Assembly: GCF_900104725.1 (NCBI RefSeq)
Contig: NZ_LT629758.1
Span: 10,272,001 to 10,336,000 of the forward strand
Direction of reading: 5' to 3'
DNA length: 64,000 nucleotides
Origin: Actinoplanes derwentensis
Lineage (GTDB): Bacteria > Actinomycetota > Actinomycetes > Mycobacteriales > Micromonosporaceae
Numbering within the stretch: position 1 is the stretch's first letter; the number at the start of each line of letters is the position of its first letter. The position numbers and the translations under genes are program-made. Below, piece by piece: positions 7,025 to 16,704 of the stretch. The notes below the pieces were generated by a model. That model saw nothing but the letters and a program-made list of their open reading frames with translations, was not told the origin of the DNA and did not search any database.

Positions 7025-8374
7025 GTGCACTTCGACCTGACGGACATGATTCTCGCGATGGACGACGACCGGTTCCTGCTGCTGCTGAACTCCTGGGAGG
7101 ATCCCCACGATCCCAGGACCGACCACCTACTCGGAGTGCTGCCCGCTGCCCTGCTGCAACGATGCAGCGATGGTGGCCGCCTGGAACTGCTCGACCGGGC
7201 GATCCCGCTCTTCCGGGCCGGCGCCACCGATCCCGGCATCGATGCCGAGGTCCGCTCGAGTTTCCGGGCGAACCTGGTTACGGCGCTGCGGCTCGACTAC
7301 GAGCGCACCGGCCGTGCGGCGATCCTCGAGGATGCGATCGCCGAGGCCCAGTCGCTGAGCGAGGAACCGGCATCAGGTGACGAGATAGCCGGGCGACTCG
7401 CTACCTTGGCCCGGCTCTATGCGCTGCGAGCCGAGGGCTTCAACTCTCCCGGCGACGTGACCCGGGCCATCGATGCTCTCGAACAGGCCGTCGACGTGCC
7501 GGGAATCAGCGCGGAGAAGGCGGCTGCCTGCTGGTCGGATCTCGCGGGTGCTTGGCGGACGTGGGAGGCGATGTGCTCGGGACCCGACGTGCTGCGGCAG
7601 ATCCGGTCCGCGATGGAGGAGGCCGTCCGTCTCGACCCGAGCGTTATCAACCGCGTGAATCTCACGAGTGCCCAGCGGTTGTGCGCAGTCGCAGCCGGTG
7701 ACGTCACCGAGCTCGCCGAGTCGATCATCGAGCTGGGGGTTATCGCTGAAGGACAGGACGAAGTCGGCGCGCACGTGCTGCACAACCTCGGCCGGGGACA
7801 CACGGCGATGTTCACCATCACCGGATCCTCGGTCTCTCGTGATGCGGCGGTAGCCGCCCTTCGTGGGGCCTTCGCCGCGACCCCGGCCGGCTATCAATCG
7901 GCCGCGAGTATCGCGGTGGATCTCGCCGAGGCGCTGCTGTTGGGTCCTCAACGGGCTGAGGACGAGGCACTGCGGCTACTGGATCTCGCCTCCGAGCATC
8001 CGGCCGCGACCGTGCTCGTGCGGTTCAATGCCGCCACTACCGCCGCGTCACTGCGCCCGGGAGCCGATGCCCTGGACCGCTGGCGCAGAGCGGTCGCGCT
8101 GCTACCACTTCTCGCCTGGCGGGGCTCCCGTTATCGCGATCGGGAGTCGGCGGTCGCCAGGTTCGCCGGGGTGGCCCGTTCCGGGACAGCCTGCGCCGCG
8201 GGACAGGGCATGCCGCGGGAAGCGATCGGCATGCTGGAGACCGGCCGCTCCCTGCTATGGAGTCAACTGCTGGAGACTCGCGCCGACCTGCACTGGCTCG
8301 GTACGATCCGGCCGGACCTGGCGGAACAGTTGGCGCGGGTACGGCGGGAACTGGACCGCACCCACCATACGTGA
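7025..8374 (+). CDS. TPR protein ending at a CHAT-type linker (sensor, protease-less)
   Basis: 449 residues of helical TPR-like repeats. Members of this family normally sense a trigger through TPRs and release a C-terminal CHAT protease. Here the protein begins at GTG 7025 (ATG 7046 is possible) and ends just after the linker motif LETGRSLLWSQLLETRADL, with RPDLAEQLARVRRELD as its last helix. In fused proteins the CHAT domain follows exactly this helix. Here a stop codon does. The neighbouring TPR gene is convergent, 3 bp away. I infer a stand-alone sensor subunit. A C-terminally truncated TPR-CHAT relic is the alternative. Confidence 0.75.
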   Translation: MHFDLTDMILAMDDDRFLLLLNSWEDPHDPRTDHLLGVLPAALLQRCSDGGRLELLDRAIPLFRAGATDPGIDAEVRSSFRANLVTALRLDYERTGRAAILEDAIAEAQSLSEEPASGDEIAGRLATLARLYALRAEGFNSPGDVTRAIDALEQAVDVPGISAEKAAACWSDLAGAWRTWEAMCSGPDVLRQIRSAMEEAVRLDPSVINRVNLTSAQRLCAVAAGDVTELAESIIELGVIAEGQDEVGAHVLHNLGRGHTAMFTITGSSVSRDAAVAALRGAFAATPAGYQSAASIAVDLAEALLLGPQRAEDEALRLLDLASEHPAATVLVRFNAATTAASLRPGADALDRWRRAVALLPLLAWRGSRYRDRESAVARFAGVARSGTACAAGQGMPREAIGMLETGRSLLWSQLLETRADLHWLGTIRPDLAEQLARVRRELDRTHHT

Positions 8375-8377
8375 CGG

Positions 8378-11017
8378 TCACCCGTTCGTGGCGAGCAGTC
8401 GCTGCCTGAGGTGATCGAGCCGGGCGGCCAGACGTGGATGACGGTTAGTGAGGTCGCGGGTGTCGCGTCGCAGGCGCAGTTGCTGCTCCCACAGCAGGGA
8501 GCGGCCTCGGTCGCCGAGTTCGACGGCCAGGCCGGGCCGGTCGGCGAGCAGAGCCGCCGCCGAGGTGTCGGCGGCCAAGGTGTTCCAGGTCCGCAGGACG
8601 CGTTCCTGATCGCGGCGGGCCAGTCCGGTCCAGCTCACCTCTGGCAGCAGACCGATCGCGGCGGCGAACGCCTCGGTCGCCGAGCGGGGGTCGCCGAGGG
8701 CTAAGGTCTGCGCCGCCCACTCGCCGGCCGCGTGGATGCGGACCAGTGCCGCGGTCGTCGTCTGCGCGACCGCCGTCCGATACAGGGTGACGGCTTCGCG
8801 CCGATGGACCGGATCGTCGGTGTCGTCGGCTAGAGCGGCGAGGGCTCCGGCCAGGTCGTACCGGTTGAGGGCCTGGTCCGGGTCGGCCTCGGTGGTGGCG
8901 GCAATGGCCTGGCGGTAGGCGCCGATCGCGGCATGTAGGTCGGTGACATCATATGTGGCCTCCCACCGATCCATAAGAGCATCGCCGAGCGTACGTAGCC
9001 GATAGCCGGGCGGAGTGCTGGCATCGGTGCGACCGGCCACCTCCCGCAGAACCGTCACCGCCTCGTCGATCAGGGCGGGATCGCCGGTCTTGGCGAGGGT
9101 GCTGCCGAGCATGGTCTGCCGGCCGGCCCGCTGCACGTGCTGGGGCGGGGTAGCGGCGACGGCGGCGCGGATCAGGGTGACCGCCACGGCGAGATCGGCC
9201 GGATCACCGTCGGTGCTGTGCCGGGTGATCAGGGCGCTGGCCAGCAGCGTCTGACGTCGCGGACGATCCTGATGGTTCGGCCGGCAGCCGGCGGCGTCGC
9301 GCAGCAGTTCGATGCAGGCGGCCAGGTCACCGTCGCGTCCGTACAGATGGAACCGCAGGTGCAGGGCGATCGCCAGGGCTGATGCGTGATGTCGGCGACG
9401 GGCGGGCGGTGCGCTGTCGCAGGCGTCGCGGTGCAGGTCGATCGCGGTGTCGAGGTCGGTGGGCACGCCGGTGCGGGCGTAGCGGGAGTCCAGGGCCATG
9501 GCCAGATTGGTCAGGCGCCGGGACCGGTCGATGTGCCGGGACGGCGTGCACCGCACGGCCTCCCGGTCCGCGGTGATCGCCTCGGCGAGATCGGCGAGGT
9601 CGTGGGTGCGCTGGAAACGCTCGAACCACACACTGCCCAGGTTGCTCAGCAGCGCGCCACGATGGATGTGCGTGCCGGGCAGGGCATCGACCGCTTCGAC
9701 GTACGACCGCAGTGCCTCGTCCAGGTCGCTGATCCGGTCGAACCGATCGAACCGTGCAGTGCGCGTGTTCGCCGCGTTCCCGGCCCGCACGGGATGGCCG
9801 GAGCCGTGGGCGGCGTGCACGACGAGCGCCTCCTCCAAGTCGGCGACGGCGCCGGAGTCCTCGTACCGGTCGTGCAGGGCGTGCCCGAGATGCGACCGAT
9901 AATCCAGGCGGTGCGGGTCGTTGTCGCGGGCGCAGCCGACAGCATCGCGGTGCAGTCCGACGGCGGTGTCCAGATCGGCCGGGTCGTCGGTCACGGTGAA
10001 CCGCAGCGTGAGGCCGGAGCCGAGCGCGGACAGGCGGCGGGCCCGGTCGGGGTCGCCGGGGGAGGTCTCGGCGAGCGCTTCGTGCAGCAGAGTGATCGAG
10101 TCGTGCAGGTCGGCGGGGTCGCTGAGCAGTTCGAAGCGGTGCCGCAGCATCAGGGCGAGGTTGACCCGGCTGATCGGCCCGGCGTCGCGGGAGCCAGCGA
10201 TCGCCCGTTGCAGGTCGCGGCGGCGGCCGCTGATCTCGTACCGGGTGTGCAGGACGGCGGCGTACTGCGAGCGATAGCTCTGGGTGCCCGGTTGCCGCCG
10301 CAGAGCCTGCCGATGCAGGTGGACGGCTTCGGCCAGGTCCTGGTCGCCGCCGTTCAGCTGGTAGCGGGTGTGCAGCACCACCCCGAGGTTCGCCAGGTAC
10401 CGGGCCTGTTCCTGATCGTCGCCGTACCAGGAGTCGACAGCCGCCCGGAACATGCCGGCCGCCTCGTCCAGGTCAGCACCGTCGTTGTGATGCAGATACC
10501 TGGCGAACAGCCCGGACCCCAGATTGCAGCGATGCTCGGCGGCCTCCGGTGTACCCGGCGCGGTGAGCGCGACAGCGCAACGGCCCAGCGAGATCCCCAG
10601 CTCCACGGCGATGTCGTCGAATTCGTGCAGGCACCCGTCGATCAGGTCCCGGGCCTCGTGGTGCAGCAGATCCCCGATCGGTTCGTCGTTGTCCGGATCA
10701 GACAGCGCCTCGGCCAGTTCCGGTGGCACCGTGGTGTCCGGCGCCATGGCGAGCAGCACCCGATAGAGGCGGTAGGCGGTCTGACAGTCCGGGTCGTCGT
10801 GCCCGGTGGGCGCCTCGATCCATCGGTACCAGAAGAACATCGCGGCCAGGGTCAGGGCCGCCTCGTCAACGGCCACCTCGCCGCCGCCCAGGGCCTGGAG
10901 AGCGGCGGTGAGCAGCAGCCGCCCGCTGTCGCGGGCCTGGTCGCCGTCGAGCGCCGTGGGGTCAACGCCTTCGAAGTACGTTTCGAGGCGGCGGCGCACG
11001 TCGTCGACCGGCGTCAT
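8378..11017 (-). CDS. Large TPR protein, likely sensor partner of the CHAT protease
   Basis: 879 residues. After an N-terminal helical region (about 1-160), repeats of roughly 45-50 residues run through most of the protein, with recurring blocks such as LANLGVVLHTRY, LSALGSGLTLRF, LSNLGSVWFERF and LTNLAMALDSRY and the DL-DEA helix start. The tail has the linker signature LGDRGRSLLWEQQLRL and then ARLDHLRQRLL, where the protein stops without a protease domain. Its start is divergent from the CHAT gene at 11077, separated by 59 bp, so the two probably share a promoter region and work as a pair. TPRs bind protein or peptide partners. The ligand is unknown. Confidence 0.82.
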   Translation of the reverse strand: MTPVDDVRRRLETYFEGVDPTALDGDQARDSGRLLLTAALQALGGGEVAVDEAALTLAAMFFWYRWIEAPTGHDDPDCQTAYRLYRVLLAMAPDTTVPPELAEALSDPDNDEPIGDLLHHEARDLIDGCLHEFDDIAVELGISLGRCAVALTAPGTPEAAEHRCNLGSGLFARYLHHNDGADLDEAAGMFRAAVDSWYGDDQEQARYLANLGVVLHTRYQLNGGDQDLAEAVHLHRQALRRQPGTQSYRSQYAAVLHTRYEISGRRRDLQRAIAGSRDAGPISRVNLALMLRHRFELLSDPADLHDSITLLHEALAETSPGDPDRARRLSALGSGLTLRFTVTDDPADLDTAVGLHRDAVGCARDNDPHRLDYRSHLGHALHDRYEDSGAVADLEEALVVHAAHGSGHPVRAGNAANTRTARFDRFDRISDLDEALRSYVEAVDALPGTHIHRGALLSNLGSVWFERFQRTHDLADLAEAITADREAVRCTPSRHIDRSRRLTNLAMALDSRYARTGVPTDLDTAIDLHRDACDSAPPARRRHHASALAIALHLRFHLYGRDGDLAACIELLRDAAGCRPNHQDRPRRQTLLASALITRHSTDGDPADLAVAVTLIRAAVAATPPQHVQRAGRQTMLGSTLAKTGDPALIDEAVTVLREVAGRTDASTPPGYRLRTLGDALMDRWEATYDVTDLHAAIGAYRQAIAATTEADPDQALNRYDLAGALAALADDTDDPVHRREAVTLYRTAVAQTTTAALVRIHAAGEWAAQTLALGDPRSATEAFAAAIGLLPEVSWTGLARRDQERVLRTWNTLAADTSAAALLADRPGLAVELGDRGRSLLWEQQLRLRRDTRDLTNRHPRLAARLDHLRQRLLATNG

Positions 11018-11076
11018 CGGTCGAGCGTAGGCCCAGCCTGTCGCCCGGTTGTGGACGGACCCGGTCCGCGCTAAGC
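11018..11076. promoter_or_regulatory. Divergent promoter region of TPR and CHAT genes
   Basis: 59 bp between two outward starts (11017 minus, 11077 plus). It must contain or overlap both ribosome-binding regions. I see no clear operator palindrome. Confidence 0.35.
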
Positions 11077-12390
11077 ATGGACGGGATCGGGCAGTCGGCG
11101 AAGGGCGGGCGTGTGGCCATCAGCGAGTTCCCCGAGGACACGGACGTCTCCCGGCTGGTCGACCGGCGGATGGCGCTGACCCGGGAGTGGGACACGCTGG
11201 TCGAGCAGGTCCGCGCTCTGCCGGGGTTCGAGGATTTCCTGCGCCCGCCGCCGCTGGAGAAACTGCTGCCAGCCTCGGCGAACGGCCCGGTCGCGGTGAT
11301 CAACGTGAGCCAATGGCGGTGTGATGCGCTGCTCGTCGTGGACGGTGCGGTGCGCACCTGTCCGTTGCCGGATCTGACCGCCGCCGATGTGGAGCAGAAG
11401 ACCCTGGCGTATCTGGCCGCGCTGGAGTTGACCGGGCAGCGGCGGGCCGCATGGCGACAGGCCGGGGAGCAGGACGACGAGACCAAGGCAGCGTTCACCG
11501 AGGCGGAGGAGCATGCCGAGGCGATGCTGCGGGCCATCCTGCGCTGGCTGTGGCGGACCGTGACTGAGCCGGTCCTCACCGCGCTCGGTTTCGTCTCGAC
11601 ACCGTCCGGCCCGCCGGTGCCGCGTAACGGTGGGAAGTCGGCCTGGCCGCGCCTGTGGTGGTGCCCGACCGGGCTGTTGACGCTACTTCCGCTGCACGCC
11701 GCCGGTGACCATCTGGCCGACGGCCCCGACCGTCCCACCGTGCTGGACCGGGTGGTGTCGTCGTATACGCCGACGCTGCGGGCGCTGATCCAGGCCCGCG
11801 AGCAGTTGCCGGACGCCCCGCCGTCACGGCTGCTCGTCGTCACGGTCCCGGAGGCCGACGGCGAGGAACCGCTACCCGGCGTGGAGCAGGAACGGGAGAT
11901 GCTGATCCGACGGTTCGACGGCAGGTGTACCCCGCTGCACGGATCGGACGCCACCAAGGAGCAGGTGATCGCCCAGCTGCCGCAGCACCGGTGGGTGCAT
12001 TTCAGCTGCCACGGTTACCAATTGCTCAACGATCCGTCCAGGGGCGGGGTGCGGCTCGCCGACGAGACGCTGACCATCGCCGAGCTCAGCGCCCGGGAGC
12101 AGCAGGGCGAGTTCGCGTTCCTGTCGGCGTGCAAGACCGCGACCGGCGGCACTGATCTCGCCGATGAGGCGATCACGCTGGCCGCCGCCCTGCACTACAC
12201 AGGCTACCGGCATGTGATCGGCACGCTGTGGACGGTCTTCACCGATAGCGCCACCGAGGTCGCTGCGGCGGTCTACGCGCAGCCGTTCGATCCGGCGGCC
12301 GCGGTGTACCGGCTGCACGAAGTGCTCAGCACCATGCGGGAACGCGAGCCGTTGACGGTGTGGACGCCGTTCAGTCACCTCGGGCCGTGA
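11077..12390 (+). CDS. Stand-alone CHAT (caspase-like) protease
   Basis: 437 residues. CHAT domains are caspase-fold cysteine proteases that act as effectors in bacterial conflict systems. The dyad is visible: H312 in VHFSCHGYQ and C352 in FLSACKTATGG. The N-terminal part (about residues 24-95: EWDTLVEQVRALPGFEDFL, then INVSQWRCDALLV) is the segment that in fused TPR-CHAT proteins lies between linker and catalytic core, so the protein starts where the neighbouring TPR proteins stop. It looks complete and active. Its last 16 bp overlap the end of the convergent STAND gene. The divergent 879-residue TPR protein is the probable sensor. Confidence 0.88.
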   Translation: MDGIGQSAKGGRVAISEFPEDTDVSRLVDRRMALTREWDTLVEQVRALPGFEDFLRPPPLEKLLPASANGPVAVINVSQWRCDALLVVDGAVRTCPLPDLTAADVEQKTLAYLAALELTGQRRAAWRQAGEQDDETKAAFTEAEEHAEAMLRAILRWLWRTVTEPVLTALGFVSTPSGPPVPRNGGKSAWPRLWWCPTGLLTLLPLHAAGDHLADGPDRPTVLDRVVSSYTPTLRALIQAREQLPDAPPSRLLVVTVPEADGEEPLPGVEQEREMLIRRFDGRCTPLHGSDATKEQVIAQLPQHRWVHFSCHGYQLLNDPSRGGVRLADETLTIAELSAREQQGEFAFLSACKTATGGTDLADEAITLAAALHYTGYRHVIGTLWTVFTDSATEVAAAVYAQPFDPAAAVYRLHEVLSTMREREPLTVWTPFSHLGP

Positions 12391-15300
12391 ACCGGTACAT
12401 CGGTCAGCTGCCCGCTGCGTTCGGACAGTTCCCGTAGCAGCTCCAGCAAGGTGGACCGGGCTGCCGGGTCGTGTCGGCCGGTGCGCAGCCGGCTGGCGAT
12501 CGTGTCCCGTGCGGTACCTGGGTTGCGATGGTCGCCGGTGGCCCAGGTCGTCATTGCGCGCCGGGCCGCGGCGTGCAGGCGTGGCTCGGCGCCGTTCAAC
12601 GCGTCCAGGACCGGCCCGGCCTGGCCGAGATAGGACAGTGCGATCAGCCGGCCGGTCTCGTCGCTCGGGTGCCCGCCGAAGACACCCAGGCTTTCGACGT
12701 ACCCGACCAGTGGGTCGCCTGGTATAAGGGTGAGCAGGTATCCGGTGGCGGCCAGGACCTCCGAGCGGGCGCTAACCTCGAGGACACCGTACACCGGGTG
12801 CGGGATGAGCCGGATCATTCTGCCGAGACCGGGATCGTCGAGAAGCCGCCGTGCCAGCGGCAGAGCTTCGTGCAGGCTGGCGGTGGCCGCGGCGCGCAGG
12901 AAGTCCACGGCCGCCCAACCAGCGCCGGGTTCCGGGAGTAGCGACAGCAGGGTCTGCCGGGCCGGTTCGTCGAGCGCTGGGCCGGGTGCGGGGGAGGCGT
13001 CAATGGGGAAACCTGCCGCACTCAATGCGGCTACGACCAGCGTCTGGTCGTCCGGGTCGTTGGAGAGCAGCAGCGCCGCCACGGTCTCCTCGTCGGGGGC
13101 ACAGCGGCCCAGCGCGGCCCGGAGCGGCCAGCGCAGCCGGTCGGGGCCGCCGTCGGCCTCCAGCGTTTCGCGGGTACGCTGCGCCAGACGTGCGCCCTGG
13201 AACCGGTCACCGGCCCAGACCTCGACCAGGGCGGAAGCCAGCCTTTCGTTGTCGGCTGTGGTGCGTTGGTCGAGGGCGAGGATCCGATAGACATCGGCGG
13301 CGGTGAGCGGGTCGGGGGTGGACGGGTCCGGCAGCAGATCGGCGACGTGTCCGCCGATCTCGAAGTCGTTGCGGTGGGCCAGCAGCACGTCGGGCCGCCC
13401 GCGCAACAGCTTCAACAGGGCGATGCGTTCCTCCTGCGCCCTGGTGTAGGAAGCCCGGGTGGTGAGCCGGGGCAGGAACGCGGTGAGCCGGTCGAGGCGC
13501 CGGGCCGCGGCGGCCCGGTACCGATCGGCGAGCGGCCGGGGGAGCACCGTCCCGAGGGAGCGCAGGCCGTCGTGCGCAGCTTGCCAGTACGACCACGGAG
13601 CCCGGTCGTCACAGTGCGCGGCGATGAGAAGGGTCAGGCCGGTGGCCCGGTGCCGGACGGCGAGCCGCACTCCGGCCGCACGCAATCGTGCTGGTTGTGG
13701 GTCTTCGCCGAGCAATCGCGTGGCCAGCCGCACCGGATGCGGGCCCGGGGCCGGTTCGCCGTCGAGCAGTGGCTGGACGGCGGCGTGCCGCACCGCCGGG
13801 GACCGGCCGGCGTCCAAGGCCACCTCGCACAACAGCGCGATCCCGGGTTCACCGAGTTCCCGCAACGCCGCGGCGGCGATCCGCCGGGCGACGTGCCCGG
13901 ACCGCACGTCGAGCAGCACCGTGACCTGCTCGCGGGCGAACGCCTCGTCGGTGGTGGCGGTCATCGCCAGCAGCCGGGCCGCGAACACCGGATCGGTGTG
14001 CCGGACCGCGTCCACCACGGTCGCGGCGAGCTGCTCGGCGCCGCTACGGGCGACGGCCAGCCGCAACGCCTCCTGCCACGACAGATGGCGGGCCCGGGCG
14101 GACGCCGTGGCCGGATCACGGCCGGCGAAGTAGTCCCGGTACACCGGATGGGTGAACGACCAGCCCTTGTCGGTACGTTCCATCACCCCATGATCGAGTG
14201 GCGGCTCGACGCCGGTGGTCCACGTCGTCCCGTTGTCGACCTGGTCGGCGGCGATCCTCTCGGCGGCATTCAAGGCCGTCGCGTGCGCGGCGAACGACTC
14301 GTCGAGCAGGTCGGTCAGGCCGGGCCTGCTGCCGGGCCTGCTGCCGGGCCGCAGATACCGGGCCAGCAGACTGACACCCATGGCGGTGCCAAGCAACTCG
14401 TCAACGCGGGCGGTGCCCTGCCCGGCCAGCACGTCGCGCAGCACCGACAGCGGGACGCCCCGACGGACCGCGGACTCGGCGAGAAAGGTGATCGATTGCT
14501 GCACCGTCGGCGGCCGCAACCGCCAGCCCTCACTGTCGGTGGCCGGTTCCCGGCCGGTCACCAGTAGATGCGTACGCGGGTAGGCCTCACGCAAGTCCGC
14601 GACGTCGGCCGCACGGACGTCATCGGCGAGCACGTGCAGGCAACCGGCGTGCAACAGATCCTCGACCAGACGCACGTCGCCGACCGGAGCGTGACGGGCG
14701 ATCATCTCCGCGGTCACGCCGCCGGCGGGGCCGACGATCACCGGAAGACGATGCCGTTCACGGTCGGACAGTGCCGCACTGTTGATGGCGACCGCGCTCA
14801 TCCGGAACGCCATCTCCCGGATCACCGCCGACTTGCCCGACCTGGCCGAGCCGGCCAGAATCCCGTACGCCATGCCGGTCAGATGCTCGACCGCCGGTCG
14901 GGCCTCACCATCGGCGCCGGACACCGACAACTCCATGAACAGCTCCCGGCCTGCCCCCTCACGCGACCGGTGGACGACGGCAACCAGAGTGTTCGCCGCA
15001 GTGGTGAGCCCATCCTCCAGATCCGTGACTCCCCGGCGATCCACTTCCCGGGTCAGCGCGCCGAGCAGCAACGCCACCGATCGCGGCGACCGGCGGGCCG
15101 TCGCGGCGAGCAACGTGGGCACGGCGGGCAGATCCTCGGCCGGCCAGTAGCGGAAGGCCTCCCGGGGCGTCAGCCACTCACCGGCCACCCCGGCGGTGAC
15201 CAGCGAGACCGTCGACTCGGGGCCGGGCCATTTGAGGGTGCGATGCGCGGCCAGCACGAGATGGCGGGAATAGTCGGCAAGCCACGTGCCGCGGCGTACC

Positions 15301-16634
15301 TCCGGATAACAGAGGTACGCATGCCAGCGCAGCCGGACCAGGATCGGCCAGAGCAGCCCGGCCGGTCCGCCGAGATCGGCGAACGGGGTGAGATCGAGCC
15401 CGTCGTCGTTCGCCGGTTCCGGGAACAGGGCCGCGGCCAGCGTCACCCGTCGCTGCAGCCGGATCAGATCATCCGGCTGCGGGTCGCCGGCGATCGCCCG
15501 CATCAGATTGATCTCCAGCCAGGCGAAGTCGGTCAGCAGGGTCAGCTCGTCGGTGCACTCCCGGTAGTCGATCAGGTAGGGCCGGCTGCCCTCACGATCC
15601 TCGTGATCGGCGCCGACGAGCAGCACGTTGCGGGCGTTCAGGTCACCATGCACGGCCGTGCCGCCGACCCGTACCAACGCGACGTCGAGGGCGGCGCGCA
15701 GCGCGGCGAACGGGTGCAGGATCGACAGAGTGGGACGGCCTTTCATGACGGCCTCCTGCCGGGTCTCCCTTGCCCACCCCGTTACCTGAAACGTCCCGTC
15801 CTGCACCGGGAAATCGCCGCCGAGATCAACGATCGCCGTGTCGATACTGCCCCGCACGCCGGAGTCGTGCCTGGCCACCGCCAGATCGTCGATGGTCACG
15901 ACGCGGCCCGCCCACGGCTCGGCGTCCGGGTAGCCGGCCCCGGCCCGCCGGATGGCCCGTGCGCGCATCGGCTTGGACCCGCCCGGCAGGACACCCCAGA
16001 CGGTCCGCCCCTGGTTGTCGGCGACGTGCAGAACCTCCAGTGTGAGGTCAGGTCCTAGCCTCGCCGCCACGTTCGGCAGAGGCACCTTCGGTCCGGTCCC
16101 GGTCGCACCTAGATAGAGCGACACCCGCAAGTTCTTGAACAGATCCTCAATCGCTTCGCCGGCTCGGCGGGCGGCGAGAGTGCTGCCGCGCGAGGCGTCG
16201 GCGAAGACATCCTCCAGCGTGACCAGCGCCGCCCCCGGATCACCCGCGAACTGTGCGGCGTCGCCGTAGACCAGCGCCTCGAACCGATCCGGCTGGAACT
16301 CCTCGTCCCGGTCGGTGGCGTACAGGATCTGGGTGAAGATCTTGTTGTTCACCTTCGCGATGTGCCGGCTGAAGGCAGCGTGCTCGGCGGACATCTCCCC
16401 GGCCGGGCCGATCTTGACAACCTGAAGGTACGTCGCGTTCCCGTCGTCGACCTGGATCTGCACTACCATCGCACCGCCCGCGCCGGAGAACCGCCGCAGA
16501 ACCAGGACCGCCCGGTCGCCGTCACCCCACACCTGCGACGGCAGCCGCCCCAGGACATTCTCGACCATGCCCTCTTTGTCGAGATCCGGCACCACCCCGG
16601 GAACGAAGTCGATGTGCACACGGTCTCCGGCCAC
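12375..16634 (-). CDS. Kinase-like / STAND P-loop / helical-repeat giant protein
   Basis: 1,419 residues with three regions. (1) Residues about 1-480 resemble a protein or aminoglycoside-kinase fold: K74 (LQVVKIGP), catalytic-loop-like VHGDLNARNVLL with H329, D331 and N336, and a DFG-position LIDYRE at 354-359. (2) A P-loop NTPase: Walker A GSARSGKS at 595-602, a Walker B-like LHVLADD near 666-672, and a winged region before FTHPVYRDYF, as in STAND/NACHT switches. (3) About 890-1419, HEAT-like helical repeats. The start is GTG 16634. STAND proteins are signalling switches that assemble on detecting a trigger. The kinase-like head is reminiscent of ternary conflict systems described by comparative genomics. 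It is convergent with the CHAT gene, and I infer it regulates or is guarded by that protease. Confidence 0.75.
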   Translation of the reverse strand: MAGDRVHIDFVPGVVPDLDKEGMVENVLGRLPSQVWGDGDRAVLVLRRFSGAGGAMVVQIQVDDGNATYLQVVKIGPAGEMSAEHAAFSRHIAKVNNKIFTQILYATDRDEEFQPDRFEALVYGDAAQFAGDPGAALVTLEDVFADASRGSTLAARRAGEAIEDLFKNLRVSLYLGATGTGPKVPLPNVAARLGPDLTLEVLHVADNQGRTVWGVLPGGSKPMRARAIRRAGAGYPDAEPWAGRVVTIDDLAVARHDSGVRGSIDTAIVDLGGDFPVQDGTFQVTGWARETRQEAVMKGRPTLSILHPFAALRAALDVALVRVGGTAVHGDLNARNVLLVGADHEDREGSRPYLIDYRECTDELTLLTDFAWLEINLMRAIAGDPQPDDLIRLQRRVTLAAALFPEPANDDGLDLTPFADLGGPAGLLWPILVRLRWHAYLCYPEVRRGTWLADYSRHLVLAAHRTLKWPGPESTVSLVTAGVAGEWLTPREAFRYWPAEDLPAVPTLLAATARRSPRSVALLLGALTREVDRRGVTDLEDGLTTAANTLVAVVHRSREGAGRELFMELSVSGADGEARPAVEHLTGMAYGILAGSARSGKSAVIREMAFRMSAVAINSAALSDRERHRLPVIVGPAGGVTAEMIARHAPVGDVRLVEDLLHAGCLHVLADDVRAADVADLREAYPRTHLLVTGREPATDSEGWRLRPPTVQQSITFLAESAVRRGVPLSVLRDVLAGQGTARVDELLGTAMGVSLLARYLRPGSRPGSRPGLTDLLDESFAAHATALNAAERIAADQVDNGTTWTTGVEPPLDHGVMERTDKGWSFTHPVYRDYFAGRDPATASARARHLSWQEALRLAVARSGAEQLAATVVDAVRHTDPVFAARLLAMTATTDEAFAREQVTVLLDVRSGHVARRIAAAALRELGEPGIALLCEVALDAGRSPAVRHAAVQPLLDGEPAPGPHPVRLATRLLGEDPQPARLRAAGVRLAVRHRATGLTLLIAAHCDDRAPWSYWQAAHDGLRSLGTVLPRPLADRYRAAAARRLDRLTAFLPRLTTRASYTRAQEERIALLKLLRGRPDVLLAHRNDFEIGGHVADLLPDPSTPDPLTAADVYRILALDQRTTADNERLASALVEVWAGDRFQGARLAQRTRETLEADGGPDRLRWPLRAALGRCAPDEETVAALLLSNDPDDQTLVVAALSAAGFPIDASPAPGPALDEPARQTLLSLLPEPGAGWAAVDFLRAAATASLHEALPLARRLLDDPGLGRMIRLIPHPVYGVLEVSARSEVLAATGYLLTLIPGDPLVGYVESLGVFGGHPSDETGRLIALSYLGQAGPVLDALNGAEPRLHAAARRAMTTWATGDHRNPGTARDTIASRLRTGRHDPAARSTLLELLRELSERSGQLTDVPVHGPR

Positions 16635-16704
16635 GGCGCCGCTCCTGTCGCGACGCCCGTTCGGGGAACGCTGACGGGGGGCGTCAGCCCTCTAAGATAG
16701 TCCG
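16635..16704. promoter_or_regulatory. Divergent promoter region of STAND and Cys-rich genes
   Basis: 70 bp between the starts at 16634 (minus) and 16705 (plus). It contains CTGACGGGGGGCGTCAG at 16671-16687, a short GC-rich palindrome that could be an operator or part of a hairpin. Confidence 0.35.

Noticed and set aside
9386..11074. Long open frame opposite the large TPR gene
   Set aside because: High-GC shadow. The protein has no recognisable motifs, while the minus strand encodes clear TPR repeats over the same span. The same applies to the long frames opposite the genes at 13266-14567, 14568-16058, 20570-22690 and 33067-34845.
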